From Stemphylium vesicarium (taxonomy: Eukaryota > Ascomycota > Dothideomycetes > Pleosporales > Pleosporaceae): DNA of 58,860 nt. The DNA lies in contig QXCR01000170.1 of the NCBI GenBank assembly GCA_004380135.1, forward strand, positions 1 to 58,860. Reading direction: 5' to 3'. A program made the translations under genes and the position numbers. Position 1 is the stretch's first letter, and the number at the start of each line of letters is the position of its first letter. The notes beneath the pieces were generated by a model. The model was given only the letters and a program-made list of their open reading frames with translations. It was not told the DNA's origin and did not search any database. Shown here piece by piece: positions 32,734 through 45,800 of this stretch.

Positions 32734-34679
32734 ATGGTGGTGGAAAACTACGACATCGTTATTGTCGGCGCGGGACCCGTGGGTCTTTGTCTGTCGACAT
32801 GCCTGACAAGATGGGGTTACAAAGTCAAGCATATCGACAACCGACCGGAACCTACCGCGACTGGCCGGGCGGACGGAATCCAGCCGCGCTCACTGGATCT
32901 TCTCAGGAATATGGGTCTTAAGCGCAAGATTATGGAGTATGAGCCTGCAAAGGTGTACGAGGTTGCTTTCTGGGATCCAGCTCAAAAGGGTATCCACAGG
33001 ACGGGCACGTGGGCTAGTTGTCCCAAGTTCATCGATGCGCGGTATCCTTTTACCACCTTGCTCCACCAGGGACTCATCGAACGAACTTTTATTTCAGATA
33101 TTGAGAAGCATGGAAATCACATCCAAAGACCGTGGACGATCAAGGGGTTCAAGAATGACGGCAAGGACAAGACTTATCCTGTTGAGGTCAACCTGGCGCA
33201 TGTGGACGGCACAATGGAGGAGACTGTTCGAGCAAAGTATCTGTTCAGTGGAGAGGGTGCGAGGAGTTTCGTTAGAGATCAGTTGGGCGTGAAGATGATC
33301 TACAAGGATCCCATTGCGCACGTTTGGGGAGTCATGGACGGTGTTGTGAGGACGAACTTCCCCGACATCAAGGTAATTGACCTGAAGACTACATGCATCA
33401 TCGTTTCATGCTAACAATAACTCAGATGAAATGCACAATTCACTCCGACAACGGCTCCATCATGATTATTCCTCGCGAAAACAACATGGTTCGACTGTAC
33501 ATTCAAGTCGCATCCTCTACCGACAAAGACTGGGATCCTCGCAAGTCCGCCACCGCAGAAGAGGTCCAAGCACGCGCCAAAAAGATCTTCGAGCCATACA
33601 CCATCTCTTGGGATCGTGTAGAATGGTACTCGGTTTATCCCATTGGTCAGGGCATTGCAGAGCGCTACACCCTTGACGAGCGCGTGTTCATGGGCGGTGA
33701 TGCATGCCATACCCACAGTCCAAAGGCAGGTCAAGGCATGAACACCGCGTTCCTGGACGCCGTGAACTTCGCCTGGAAAATCCACCATGTAGAGAGCGGA
33801 TGGGCACCACGATCCCTCCTATCCACATACGAGTCTGAACGCAAGCTCATCGCCGAATCGCTTCTCGACTTCGACTCACGATACGCCAAACTCTTCTCCA
33901 CGCGGATACCTTCTGCTGGAGAAGTTGCCGGCGCATCAGCAAAGGAAGCGCCGGAAGACAACGAGTTTATCAAGACCTTCAAGGCCAGCTGCGAGTTCAC
34001 GAGCGGATATGGTGTAGCATACGGGCCCAACGTAATCAACTGGGGTCCCGAACACCCCGCGCAGCACCCCCTCATCCTCTCCTACCAAAACGGCACAACG
34101 CAACGGACAGGACGAATCATGACACCAGCGACCGTAACACGAGTCGTCGACGCCAACGTCGTCCACCTCGAGCAAGAAATCCCCATGAACGGTTCCTACC
34201 GCATATTCATCTTCGGCGGCAGCCTCGACAAGAGCGCAGGCGCACTTAAAGACCTAGCCGCAAACATGTCCGCCCCCAGTTCCTTCTTCAGCACCTTCCT
34301 GCACCGCGACTTGAAGGAGGCAGACCGCTACCACGAGCCCCACAACCCACATTCCGACTTCTTGTCCCTTGCGCTCGTCTTCTCGGCGCCTAGGTCAAGC
34401 ATCCATATCGATGAGCAGTTGCCGCAGCCCTTTAGCCGCTATGCTGATCACGTCTATGCAGACGATGTCTGGGATCAGAGGGTGCCGGATGCAAGGGCTG
34501 CTGCGCATGCTAAGATGGGGCTTGATGAGGATAGGGGTGGTGTTGTCGTTGTTCGACCGGATGGATATGTTGGGGTTGTGGTTGGGCTTGAGGAAGGTAA
34601 GGGGACTTGTGAGGCGCTGGATGCTTGGTTTGGGGTTGTTACAGGGAAGGCGCTGGGTGGTGAGCGTGCGAGTTTGTAG
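32734..34679 (+). CDS. FAD-dependent aromatic monooxygenase (phenol 2-monooxygenase type)
   Basis: A class A flavoprotein hydroxylase expected to hydroxylate a phenolic ring with NADPH and O2. Two exons: 32734-33372 and 33426-34679, giving 630 residues. The intron has donor GTAATT, a GCTAACAAT branch region and acceptor ACTCAG. The Rossmann motif is DIVIVGAGPVGLCLS (about 7-21). The conserved GD motif is FMGGDACHTHSPKAGQGMNT. A C-terminal thioredoxin-like domain (SYRIFIFGGS onward) and the length fit phenol hydroxylase. The DG motif, usually DGARS, reads GEGARSFVR, so Asp is replaced by Glu. It is the first of three successive plus-strand genes, followed by a glycosyltransferase and an efflux carrier. 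Other aromatic substrates are equally possible. Confidence 0.88.
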
Positions 34680-35627
34680 ATGTGGGGGGGCGTGATGTCG
34701 CTTGTTTGTTTGTTTGTTTACGTAAAGCATAGCGTTTTTTTTGTTAGCTAGTGTGATCGGAATGTGAATTTGATGAAGTATTGAAAGACATCTTGAGATG
34801 GGATTTGATGGGCATGTGTTGCGTGTGGATGTTTGATGAGGCTCCGTTGTATCCTCTATGATGCGCACAGACATGTTTACGGTGGGCTCGTTATTAGCTC
34901 TACCTCCTGCGAAGCATCACTAACTCTCATCCTCCCAGATGCATCGACAGCACAGTATACTGCGAAATATGGTGAATTTGGCATTAGGATGCCGCAATAA
35001 GTTCAGCCGCCGCTCTTGGCGATCCTAACGGCTCGGTCTCCGCAGCGCTCGTTCTCTCCTTTCTCCCTATCTTGTTCACGGACTACCAGCCGCAACGTAT
35101 CTGCAACCACTCACGATCGGTACTAGGACCCCGGAAGTTGCAGTCAAGTTTGGATGCTGTGCCGGATTGTTGAGCAGCCGCGCCATCCCAAGATAAGAGG
35201 ACCATACATAACTAGCATCGGGCACGATACATTTTCCGCTTGCAGTCAACGGCGATGCCAGTTGTCTACGCTAACGGCGTGGGCGCCTTAGAGAGGCAAG
35301 CAGATGGTACTTCCGCCAATGATAAACTGTCGGCAATCGCATCCTATCCACCGATGAGAACACCAACAAAGAATTTTACGCATGGAACAGGATTTAAGGC
35401 AGCGAAAAACGGGGCGCTGTAGGCCTCATCCCGTGTTAAGTACTAGTGTCGAATGAATGACCATGCTGCAGCAACGCCTAAAAGGCTTGATCGATGCCAC
35501 GCTATGCAACAAGGCGTAAGCTGGCAGAATAGAGATTATAAAAGGCTCAGAGACCGCTCTTCAAGATTGGCGATAACAATATTCCGCTCTTCGAGATTCC
35601 AGCCTTGCAAGCTTGGGTCAGATCAGC
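34680..35627. other. Spacer between monooxygenase and glycosyltransferase
   Basis: 948 bp holding the 3' flank of the monooxygenase and the promoter of the next gene. No other gene was recognised. Confidence 0.5.
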
Positions 35628-37248
35628 ATGGCGTCAAGATCGCTTTTTGTTGCGGGCCTGGTGCCATTGATACTCGCGATACTCTACTTCCAACTGGAAA
35701 GTCTACCCGCAGTATTCGATGACGCTCTACACGCGATCCGTACATCATCCCAGGATATGCTCGGCTTGTCTCCGGTAATCTCGAGGCCGCAAATCATCAT
35801 GGCCGCTACTTCAGCATTCAGCCACATGGAGAAGATTACGACAATCACTCAAGGTCTTGTCGCACTCGGATATCCCGTAACCTTTATCGCTGGCCCAGAA
35901 TTCAAAAACGACGTGGAGTCCATTGGAGCAACATACGTCCCCATCGAGGGTCAAGGAATAGGGCTCTTACCCGAAGAAGATCTAGCCACATTTGTCCGTT
36001 TACAGGGAAACGAGATGGAAGTCTTCGCGTACAAGAAGATATTCATTGAGAGAATGCCTGCACAACATCGTACTCTTCAACGAGTTTTGAAAAGTCTCAA
36101 GGAGAAATATGGGGAGAGAGAGAAGCTAGTCACCGTCTTTGACTGCACGTATATGGGCTTGTTTCCTGTCATGCTCGGCAAACCCGGACTACGCCCCGAT
36201 CTCTCCATCGGGATCGGTCTCACCCCTTACCCGGCAGCCAGCAACGACACCTTTCCTTTTCGTACGGGAATTGTTCCGGATACTAGCTCTGACAGCCAAA
36301 AGATACATTTTGAGGCTCAACAAGCACAGTACAGGGACGACCCTATCGATGCCCCAGTCAGCTCTGCTCTTAACACTGTCCTGAAAGATATGGGCGTGCC
36401 ACTAGAAACACCTGGCTTTTACCAGATGCTGGTCGACGAGTCAGATGTGTATCTCCAGTACGGCGTTCCCTCCTTCGAGTATAAGCGCAGTGATTGGCGA
36501 CCGAACCTTTACTTCCTGGGCGCACCCATCTCCGTCGGTATGGCAGGACGCGACCTGCCCGAATGGTGGGATGAAGTGGTTGAAGCGAGGGCAGCCGGAA
36601 AGAAGATTGTTGCTGTGTCGTCGAGCAGTGTGGTCTACGATACCAACGCGCTCATCAAGCCAGCTCTAGACGCGTTTGGAAAGAGGGAGGACATGCTTGT
36701 TATTGCCACACTTGTTACTTCTGAAGTCGGCACCCTTGATGCCAAAATTCCAGCGAATGCGAGGGTCGCAAAGTTTATCCCTTTGGATCTTGCGCTACCT
36801 TATGTAGGTATCCCTCAAGCTCAAACTTTGAAAAAAAGGGCTTGCTGGTGTTAACAATGAGAAAGGTCGACGTTCTAGTCACGAATGGTGGATACGGCAC
36901 TGTCCAGCAATCCCTGCGCGCCGGCGTGCCGATGATCATCTCGGGTGTCGGCCAGGATAAACTTCACACAGGAGTACTCGTCAACTATACCGGCTTCGGA
37001 ATCTATCATGCCATGCCTCAGGTAACACCAGAGTTGCTGACTGTGGCTTTTGATGAAATCGTCAAAAATGCAACGTATAGGTATGATTTCTGGACTCTAT
37101 GGTCTACAATGTCGAAGCGTGGGTTAGGCTGACTTGATGTAGTCAGAGACTTGGGGAGGTCAAGAAGGAATACGAAAAGTACAATGCTGTACACGTGGTG
37201 GATGAGGTGATTCAGAAGGCATTTAGAGGGGGACTAAAGCTGCGTTGA
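35628..37248 (+). CDS. Family-1 UDP-glycosyltransferase with N-terminal membrane segment
   Basis: Transfers a sugar from a UDP-sugar to a small acceptor. Three exons: 35628-36803, 36866-37080 and 37149-37248, giving 496 residues. The first intron has donor GTAGGT and acceptor GAAAG. The second has donor GTATGA and acceptor CAGAG. Residues 5-21 (LFVAGLVPLILAILYF) form a membrane anchor or signal-anchor. The probable catalytic His lies in ATSAFSHMEKITT (about residue 66). The donor-binding signature is TNGGYGTVQQSLRAGVPM followed by GVGQDK, the GT1 arrangement. No obvious defect is present: the unspliced frame ends at 36854 only because of the first intron. It follows the monooxygenase by 0.95 kb on the same strand, which suggests glycosylation of a hydroxylated product (inference). 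Confidence 0.86.
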
Positions 37249-40072
37249 TAGCCCGGCAAAGACGTTGTTCGAGAATAGACCGTCAGCAATGCCCGGCCTG
37301 ATCAAGATGGCTTAGTCCCCGATACTAATGGATATGGTACTAAATCACGGCCAGTGCACCGCCCTTTCTTGTGCGACCTCACGGGTTTCATACCACTTTC
37401 CATTACACATGAAACCCACACCAAAGTCAGCTACATCACCAGCAACAGCGGGAATCGACGATCCCTCTTCCAAAGCACATATATGCTCCGTGATGAACTT
37501 GAGCTCATTTGTAGGAAAATCGCTGGGGCTGTACAAAAGTAAACAACTGACATTGCAGCCTCACCACAAGAACCCCAACTATCAATTTCCTCCCATCTTC
37601 AGGAAAAAAAAAAGAGAGCCACAATCCCGAAAGGCCTCAGCAGAAGAAGTCACTCGAGTAGACTTGCCTGGAGAGACGCCTCAACATGGCCTCGTGGACT
37701 GTTGTTGTATAGAAGAGTTGACCGAAGAAGTTGACGGGGAGATTAAATGCTCCCCCTCCCACCCAACCTTGGAATTTTCCGCAAAGTCTGGGGAAAAGAA
37801 TATGCTGTGTAACCACGAAAAATTCTTTACCCAACCCTTTGGCCTCATCCTGCAGCACGGGCAGCCGACGGCCCAGGCCGTTCTCGCACCACCACAAAAA
37901 CAACAACAAAAACCGTTCGTGCCACGATGAATGGCGTGGAATAAACAGTGGAATGCTTTCGTCTCATCGCGCGGATCCACTCTTTTGCCAATGTGAGAGG
38001 GTAAGCATACGAAGCGGGCTGGTTACATGGAATGGTGGAGACTTGGTCAGTGATGTGTGCGTGAGGGGGATTACCGGATCGGGAGTATGGTGTTGTTTCT
38101 GTGGGAGTTGTTGAGCGTACGCATAGAGTGGAAGTTGAGGATTGACTGAGGTTGTATTGTAAAAGCTATGGAAGGTTTATGTAGGTGAGTGACCGTAAAC
38201 AGCGCTAGCCTAGATAGGCGTAGCTCGCTAAGGTGAGTAGTCGCGAGTGCAGCGAGAGCAGGAGAGCAGGAAAGAACCCCAAACCGTGACAGTTTCTCTC
38301 AAGATTTTCTTTTCGTTTTGAAAAGAAGGAAAGTGTACGGAGGATGGGGGTTTGATGATAGATAGGGGATAGGGGGGTGTAGAAAGAGGGGAGATGCTCG
38401 TTGTTTTAGTAATAGTAGCTTATGATGTATCTAGTAAGCAACATGCTCTGAATACCTATCCACCGGAGTGGATTATAGTGTATCAGCTCCCTGAACTACC
38501 TCAACAGCGGGGCGTTCAACGATCGGTGCCGGGGCAGTTGGGCGCGCTGGGGATGTACTGCTGGGGTTAGGGTTGTGCGTGGGAGGGGGAGGGGGCTTTG
38601 GTGGTTGTGTCTGCGCAGCTTTCAGTTTTAGTTGAGGACGGAAAGAGGAAAGAGGAGAGAGGATAGCGATGGGGATGGGGGTGGGGATAGTGATGGGAGA
38701 TCCAGTCTCATGCTCGGTGAGCCCATGTCAAAGGGGACGAAGGATGTGTGCATGTGTAATCAGCCAGGTTTTGGGATTTGGATTTGGACAGTTAAGACAA
38801 GGGAAGGGGATTAACTGATCCACGGTCTTTTACAGCTTAGGTAGCAGAGAATAGTAAACATCATACGTAGGGTTAGTGTAGCATTATACTCTACACTGTT
38901 TTTTTTCTTTCCACGTGGCGCTTGTGTATTGTATTATAGGCTAAAGCAGGCATACATGAATCCCTTTTCACGCAGAAAGGATGGGATCAAGTGCATGAGG
39001 GCCGTTCCTGCGGCTTGCTACTACCTATCTGAGATGGATTTTTCCAAAGTATATGCAGCTTCTTCGTCGCTGCAGACGTACCATCCTCTCGTCCATTGCC
39101 TCATTGTCATCGTCATCGTCGAGAGATTGCAATTGGCGCGATGGCCTCTGCGTTTCGTCGCCTTTGTACAATAAACCATGACAAGGAATCGCTGTTTTGT
39201 ACAATGCTGTCCTGTGACGAAGACGTCCTGATCGTCGCATTGGCCAGGGTTCAAGGGCAGGAATCAAGGCTTTTACTCTACTCATGTTTACTGATACTGA
39301 TGCTGATACTGACAACTATGAATGCGTGGTCAAGTCGGAAGAGCAGGAAGAGGAAGAAAAGCGCGTGACAGGAAATGCCAATGTATGCGTCGCGACTCAG
39401 TATCGCGTCATGAAGAGATCGCGTCTTAATGATCGACGTCATCATCACCATGTGGACGGGTCTCTCAGGCCTAGAACAACCCAATAACAATAACAGCCGT
39501 CGCAACAACGACCATCGCAAACCTTCTTTTCGCTACCCAACTTTCTCATTCGCCCACGACACACATATCGCATATCGATTTGCAAACCTACCCAGCAACC
39601 CACTACCTGCAAAGCGCATCCGGCGCGCTCCGAACTTAGCCTGTGTGTGTGTGTGTGTATGTGTGTGAAAAAGTTGAGATTGAGATGGTTTTGCCGGGCG
39701 ATCTCGCATACATAGCGCCGATCGCAACCGCCCAGCATTCGTCATGGATTGAGCGGTAGCCTCACCCACCAACGCAATGATTGTGTCAAGCTAAGCTTTT
39801 TGGAGCCGCAGACGGCTTGGCTTTCCTTCCTCAATGGGGCGCGTTTTTCGGTGTCCGAGACGAGCGCGCGCAGGCCAGGGGGACAGTAGTGGTTTGTGCA
39901 GACTCTGATGTCGATGATGATGTCACGGATGGGAATTTGGGCGTCTTGAACGCCCTTTCAATGCCTGACTCTTTTGTTAAAAGGCAACAGCTGCAGTGTC
40001 TCTGGCTGCTTTATTTTTCTTTCTCGCTCACACAAGTTGTCTTGTCTCGTTCTTCTCAAATTAGACGGCAGC
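37249..40072. other. Intergenic, 2.8 kb, simple repeats only
   Basis: Between the glycosyltransferase and the transporter gene. It contains G-rich and purine-rich tracts (38330-38400, 38570-38720) and a TG dinucleotide tract. A minus-strand frame at 37345-37536, preceded by a TTGTACAG acceptor-like site, could be a short exon but has no recognisable family. Nothing else was recognised. Confidence 0.4.
39642..39667 (+). repeat. (TG)n microsatellite
   Basis: About 26 bp of alternating TG with one interruption. Confidence 0.9.
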
Positions 40073-41947
40073 ATGTCCGATCTCATCCGCGACTCGGCTT
40101 TTGGCCACATCGTCCGCCTCGTCACGAAAAGGAAGTACTTGCAGTATCCCGAGGAAAAGGACCCTGAGCTTTGGAAGAAATACGTCAATCAGGAAAAGTC
40201 AGGATACGCAGCATACCATGGATCGACCGAGGCACCGGAGAATGCAAGCGATGTGGAGGAACTCACCCAAGCGCATGGAGTTCGTAGTCGTGATCAAAGA
40301 CACGATTCTGACGACTCGTCTCGCACGGTTGGCAATGGGGTGAATCAAACCAGCGGTGTCCGCGTTGATCCCGAAAAGGGACGCGATTACCATGTTGTCG
40401 ACTGGTATGGTCCGGATGATCCAGCTGTATGTCCATCTTCTATCAATCGCATATGCATCCTACTTACAGCCGTCTAGAACCCACGCAACTGGTCCAGGGC
40501 CAAGAGATACTTTGTTACTTTTCAGATTTGCTTCCTCACCTTCTCCGTGTACATTGGATCAGCCATTTACACGCCTGGTGTCATGGGCGTAATGTCAGAG
40601 TTTGGCGTTGCCCAAGTACCCGCGCTCTTGGGGTTGACTCTCTATGTTGCGGGCTACGGTCTTGGTCCTATCATCTGGTCGCCTATGAGTGAGATCCCGC
40701 AGATTGGTCGCTTGTGGGTGTACATTGGCACTCTTCGTAAGTTTAGCATGTCCTCGTGGAATATCTCAAGTACTAACATCTACCAGTTGTCTTCGTCCTG
40801 TTCCAGTTGCCCACCGTCTTCTCGATCAACTTTGGCATGCTCCTTGCTTTCCGCTTCCTGACTGGCTTCTTCGGTTCGCCCGCCCTCGCAACGGGAGGCG
40901 CCTCCATCGCCGACATGTACCGGCCTAAGAAACAAGTCTATGGTTTGGCAGTCTGGGGAATCGGAGCGGTTTGTGGTCCGGTGCTCGGTCCTCTTGTAGG
41001 TGGATGGGCTGTCATGGCCAGAGGATGGACATGGACCATCTGGGAGATCATGTGGCTGTCTGGCTTCTGCTGGGTGTTGCTGTTCTTCTGCCTACCGGAA
41101 ACGAGCTCGCCCAACATTCTCCACCGCAGGACCAGGCGTCTGAGGCAAGTGACTGGTGACGATCGCTTCACTTGCGAACCGGATATCATGGCCGCTCAGA
41201 TGACGGGCAAGGACGTACGTATACCCCCCTTGATTATGATAGCAAGACACTAACGTATACCAGGTCGTCATGATGTCGCTCGTCAAGCCAATCACCCTAA
41301 ACTTCACCGAGCCCATCGTGTTCCTGCTCAACCTCTACATTGCCCTCATCTACGGTCTACTCTACATCTGGTTCGAGTCGTTCCCCATTGTCTTTGAAGG
41401 CATCTACGGATTCAGCCCGGGTATGCAGGGTGTGGCCTTCCTCGGTATTCTTGTCGGCACATTCCTGGCTGCGATCGTGCTGTTCGCATGGAACTACTAC
41501 TACCTGGAGAAGCAGTTTGACGAGAATGGCAACATCGCACCCGAGAAGCGTCTTATCCCTGCCATGGTCGGATGTTTCTTCGTACCCATTTGTCTTTTCT
41601 GGTTCGGATGGGCCTCAAGACCTGATGTCCACTACATGGTGCCGATTGTTGGGTCTGGCTGCTTCGGTATTGCGGCTTTCACGCTCTTCCAGGCTGTGCT
41701 GCCATACTTGAGCGATGCCTACCCCGACTCCGTTGCTAGTGTGTTGGCAGGAAACGATTTGATGAGATCTTCATTCGGTGCGGGCTTCCCTCTGTTTGCA
41801 AACGCCATGTACACCAAACTGGGAGTCGACTGGGCGAGCAGTTTGTTGGCGTTTCTGGGAATCGCCTTTATCCCCATCCCATTTGCACTGTACAAATGGG
41901 GCAAGCAGATCCGACACAAGAGCAAGAACGCGCGAAAGGACATTTAG
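40073..41947 (+). CDS. Major facilitator, DHA1 drug/H+ antiporter (FLR1-like)
   Basis: A plasma-membrane multidrug exporter by family. Four exons: 40073-40426, 40478-40736, 40787-41214 and 41264-41947, giving 574 residues. The introns have donors GTATGT, GTAAGT and GTACGT and CTAAC-type branch sites in the second and third. A hydrophilic N-terminus of about 118 residues leads to the DHA1 entry motif NPRNWSRAKRY. Twelve transmembrane helices are expected. Family elements include IIWSPMSEIPQIGR (loop 2-3), GIGAVCGPVLGPLVGGW (the antiporter motif in helix 5) and a C-terminal KWGKQIRHKSKNARKD. Yeast Flr1 and fungal benomyl/cycloheximide-resistance carriers share this layout. It is third in a plus-strand row after a monooxygenase and a glycosyltransferase. 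Confidence 0.92.
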
Positions 41948-42848
41948 AGTGTCGGTTTACGAAACGAATTTGTACATAGCGGATTGGTCCTGTAGCACCA
42001 TAATGTATATTTTGTTATTCAAACTGTTGTGCTACAAGCCGTGCGTGAGTTAAACATGTCTGGAACAATCTCGATGCTGACGTCATGAGAGTGTAAAGCA
42101 TAGGGGCTTCAAGGATGCGTGCATCGAAGCTGCATTCGTTCAGATTTGCTTTTGGCGACATGGATGAGCTTGCACAAGGTGATGAGTGCCAAAGGCTGTC
42201 CAGAAGAGCTGAAGAGAGCCACAAATGTCGCTACGTCAATCAAGCCCGGGTGCGGTCCGGTTGCCGAGATTCCGGCGACAGTCTATATCGTCTGGCCGGG
42301 CATTAGGTCGCGCGGACGAGGTCTCGACTGAACCAGAGCTTGGAGAGGAGACGTGGAATCATCTGGACCCTGATCTCCAAGGCGTGATCTCGGAGCGTAG
42401 GGTTGCTTTCGGACAGGTGCTGGGGAAGGCCTGCGTGGTGCAAGGCAAGGGCACTGTAGTGTAGGGAAGGTTCCAAGGTCACTGCCGCCAAGACAGGCTA
42501 GTTCGGTTTGGTGGATGCGCTTGTGGCAACATCAACGGCAGTCAGAAACGGCGAGAGCGAGGTTCAAACGCTTGGGGAAGGCTACGAGGCACGATGCAAG
42601 CGTATGGAAGGCACCGGAGATGAATTTGAAGGGAGCTACGCAGGATAAGGACCATTACAGGTGCTGTCTGACACCTGCTCGCATTCACTGTTGGGTATTA
42701 CCCAGACATCCTGCACCTCCATCTCCCGCCCGTGCCCCGTGATTTACGCTGCTTATTCGTGCATGCACCGCCACAGAAATCTCGCGAACAGGTTTGACGC
42801 GCTGATCATTTCCGCGGAGGGTCAAGGCCGGCCGTCGTCGCGATTACC
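41948..42848. other. Intergenic, promoter side of the MAP3K gene
   Basis: 0.9 kb between the transporter stop and the kinase start. No other gene was recognised. Confidence 0.55.
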
Positions 42849-45800
42849 ATGAGCGGACTTCCACGAGGCGTGCGCTTCTCGAACCCAGCTCACAACAACG
42901 CACTGCTGCCAAACGAGCTGGCCATGGCCGACGCCTCTAAGCCCGTTGTCGTAAACGCCCCCGAACCCCAGCGACTAGAAAGCTCGGGGTCGGGCTCATC
43001 TGGCGATTCTGATCACGATGCTCATCTTGGCGCTGGTGGCATCGAAGACGGAGAGTACAATTTTGCTCCACCCGTGCAGGCGAGCAACGGAGTCGACGAC
43101 CTTACTCCTCTGCGCGAGCCCACGTACAGCTGGAACTCTAACGCCCCGCCTTCGTCGCGCCCCCGCGGGCCTCACATCATGACAGACGTCCCGCCAGCGC
43201 CCCAGATCAACGGCAGCAGCAGCACCACCACCACCACCAGCGGCCCCAGTTCCTCGACGAGAGGGCCACGGCCGTCTGCAGTCCGCACGCCCAGCAACGC
43301 ATACGCACCTGCCCGCCGCCCCCAGCAGTTCTCGCTCAACTCCAACACGCACCGCCAGCGCAACAACTCGGCCACGCGCTCACGCCGCAACCCCAACGCC
43401 GAATATCGCGCCCAGGAAAAGGCCTACGTCCAGCGCATTCGCCAGGAGGACCAGCAGGATGACTTCTTCGACCCGGCCCTGCGCACCCCTAGCCTGGGCT
43501 ACAGCACCGACTCGGAGACGGACGACGAGTCGCCCTCGACGGCCGAGTATGCTGACAACGACCCCTACGACCAGGAGACGCTGCTCTACTATGGCAACGA
43601 CGACATGCAGCCCTCGATTGAGGAGCTGAAGATCCCCGCCAACCGCGAGCGCCTCGAGTGGCATTCGATGCTGGCCAGCGTCCTCACGGGCGACGTGGTC
43701 AAGCAGGAGAAAAAGCGCCTGATTGGTAGCACCGAGCAGCAGGGCGACAGCACCATGAAGGCCGAGATCTGGATGGGCATTCGCGCCAAGGTGTGCGGAC
43801 GGTCGCTGCAGGCACAGCGCCGCATCGTCGACGACATACGGAGCAAGATCAGGGCGAACCTAGAGAGCATCATCTCCTTTGAGGTCGGCGGAGAGGCCGA
43901 AGCAGGCCAGACGGCCGCCCAGCAGGTCGAGGACATTGTCAAGAAGATTGAAAAGGTGGAGAGCGTCTATCCCACACGCCAGGCCCTCGAGGCTGCATAC
44001 CCCCGCGCCGCCTCCCAACCATACAAGGACGCCTGCGACGCCGTCATCGCCTGGCACAACACCATCGCCCTCATCAACACCGAAATGTCCATTCTCAAGA
44101 AGTGGGTCGGCAACGAGGAGCTCGATTTTACCAAGCCCCGCCCGCGCTCCTCGCAAGACCACCATCTGACCGACGAGTCTTCGTTTATTGACCGCATACT
44201 CAAGGAGGATGGTCTCAAATCGCTGCAAGGAGACACCAACCTGCTCGCCCCCCTGGAAAAGGTCATCCAAAAGGCAAAGACCACGCTTATCGCCAACGCC
44301 GAGGGCTTCGCGGATAGACATCTACCGCCCTACATTGAAGAGCTGCTCACCCTCATCAACTTCCCCTCACGCCTACTTCAGGAAATCATCCGTGTCAGAC
44401 TGTCGTACGCCAAGAAGATCAAAGATCCGTCACAGCAAGGCGTCATGATGGCCGAGCAGATGATTGCCCAGTTCCAGATTCTGCTTGCCATGGCCGGCCA
44501 GGTCAAGGAAAGCTACATGGTCATCTCGCGGCCTGAGCCTGGCTGGGACTTGCCTCCCTGCATCGAAGAGAACTTTGACGTAGTCGTCCTCGACGCCCTC
44601 AAGTTTTACTTCAAGATGCTCAACTGGAAGCTGGCGGCCAACAAGAACACGTTCAAGGAGGCTGAAATCCTCGAGCAGGAGTGGGACTTTTGCAACAAGC
44701 TCGGCAGACAGCTCCAAGGTGGCGATGTCGAGACCGCCGAACAGTTCAGTGTTCTTACCTCCAAGTCGCTCACCCGTCTCAGTGCGCACTTTGAGCGAGA
44801 ACTCCAGCGCCGACCAGACGAACTCACTGGGTCCGAGATGGAAAAGCGCTACAAGCAGATCCTCGATTCCGTCCGTGTGCGACAGCGTAAGCTGTTCCGT
44901 TTCTCCCGGATTCTGACCCAGCGTTTCGAAAACTGCACAGAGTACAACATCAACAACATTGACCTAGACGAAGAACAGCTGCATGAGCTGTATGAGTCGC
45001 TAGTCATGACGGGCCACTTCCTTGTCGAGACCACTGGTGGCAACAACAATGGCATCTACATTGTTGCATCGCCAACCGCACTCGACCGCCCCAATGATAT
45101 CCAGTCGCTTCTCACGACCTGTTACCATGCTGAAGAAGCCCCGGAAGATCCCTCGAACCCATATGTTTTGATCATCAGACCAGAGCAGCCTCTCTACTGG
45201 CCGGGCAAGAAGATGTCAGCCAACATCATCGAGCCTCATCTAGATCTCAAGGCCGGCCGCTTGCGTCTTGTCGCCGACGGTTCCCAGCAACGATTGGCCA
45301 ATGCAAACATGTCGTTCCTATCGTCCATCGGAATCGAACTGAACACCCTGATCGACCAGCGTGCCAACCTTCCACGTGTAAATGCTGAGCTGCAGAAGAT
45401 CAAGAAGACTGCGTACGGTCTCTCAAACACCATCATGGACAGTGTTGAGATTGTCCGCCGACAGACAGTTGGTCTTGACTGCCAGGACCTCATCCAGACT
45501 TGTTTCGCTTTCGCAACCGAGTTTGGCCAGCGTTCCGTGCTTTACATGGACTACAACCGCCGGGCGATGAACAACATCAAGTTGACCAGGTTAGCACTCG
45601 ACTGGGTCAGTTTCATCTGTGACGACTGTATTGCATCCGATCGCAAAACATTCCGATGGGCTGTTGTAGCTCTGGAGTTCGCCATGATGATGACTCGCGG
45701 TCAGAACATCCTTTCCATCAGCGACGAGGAATACTCACAACTGCGTCTCAAGGTCGCTGGTTGCATGTCGGTCCTCATCTCCCACTTTGACATCATGGGT

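Noticed and set aside
37345..37536. A minus-strand frame ending CNGKWYETREVAQ, preceded by an acceptor-like TTGTACAG
   Set aside because: A 44-nt intron could be drawn upstream (donor GTGAGG), but the phases do not give a start codon or a known family, so no gene is claimed.
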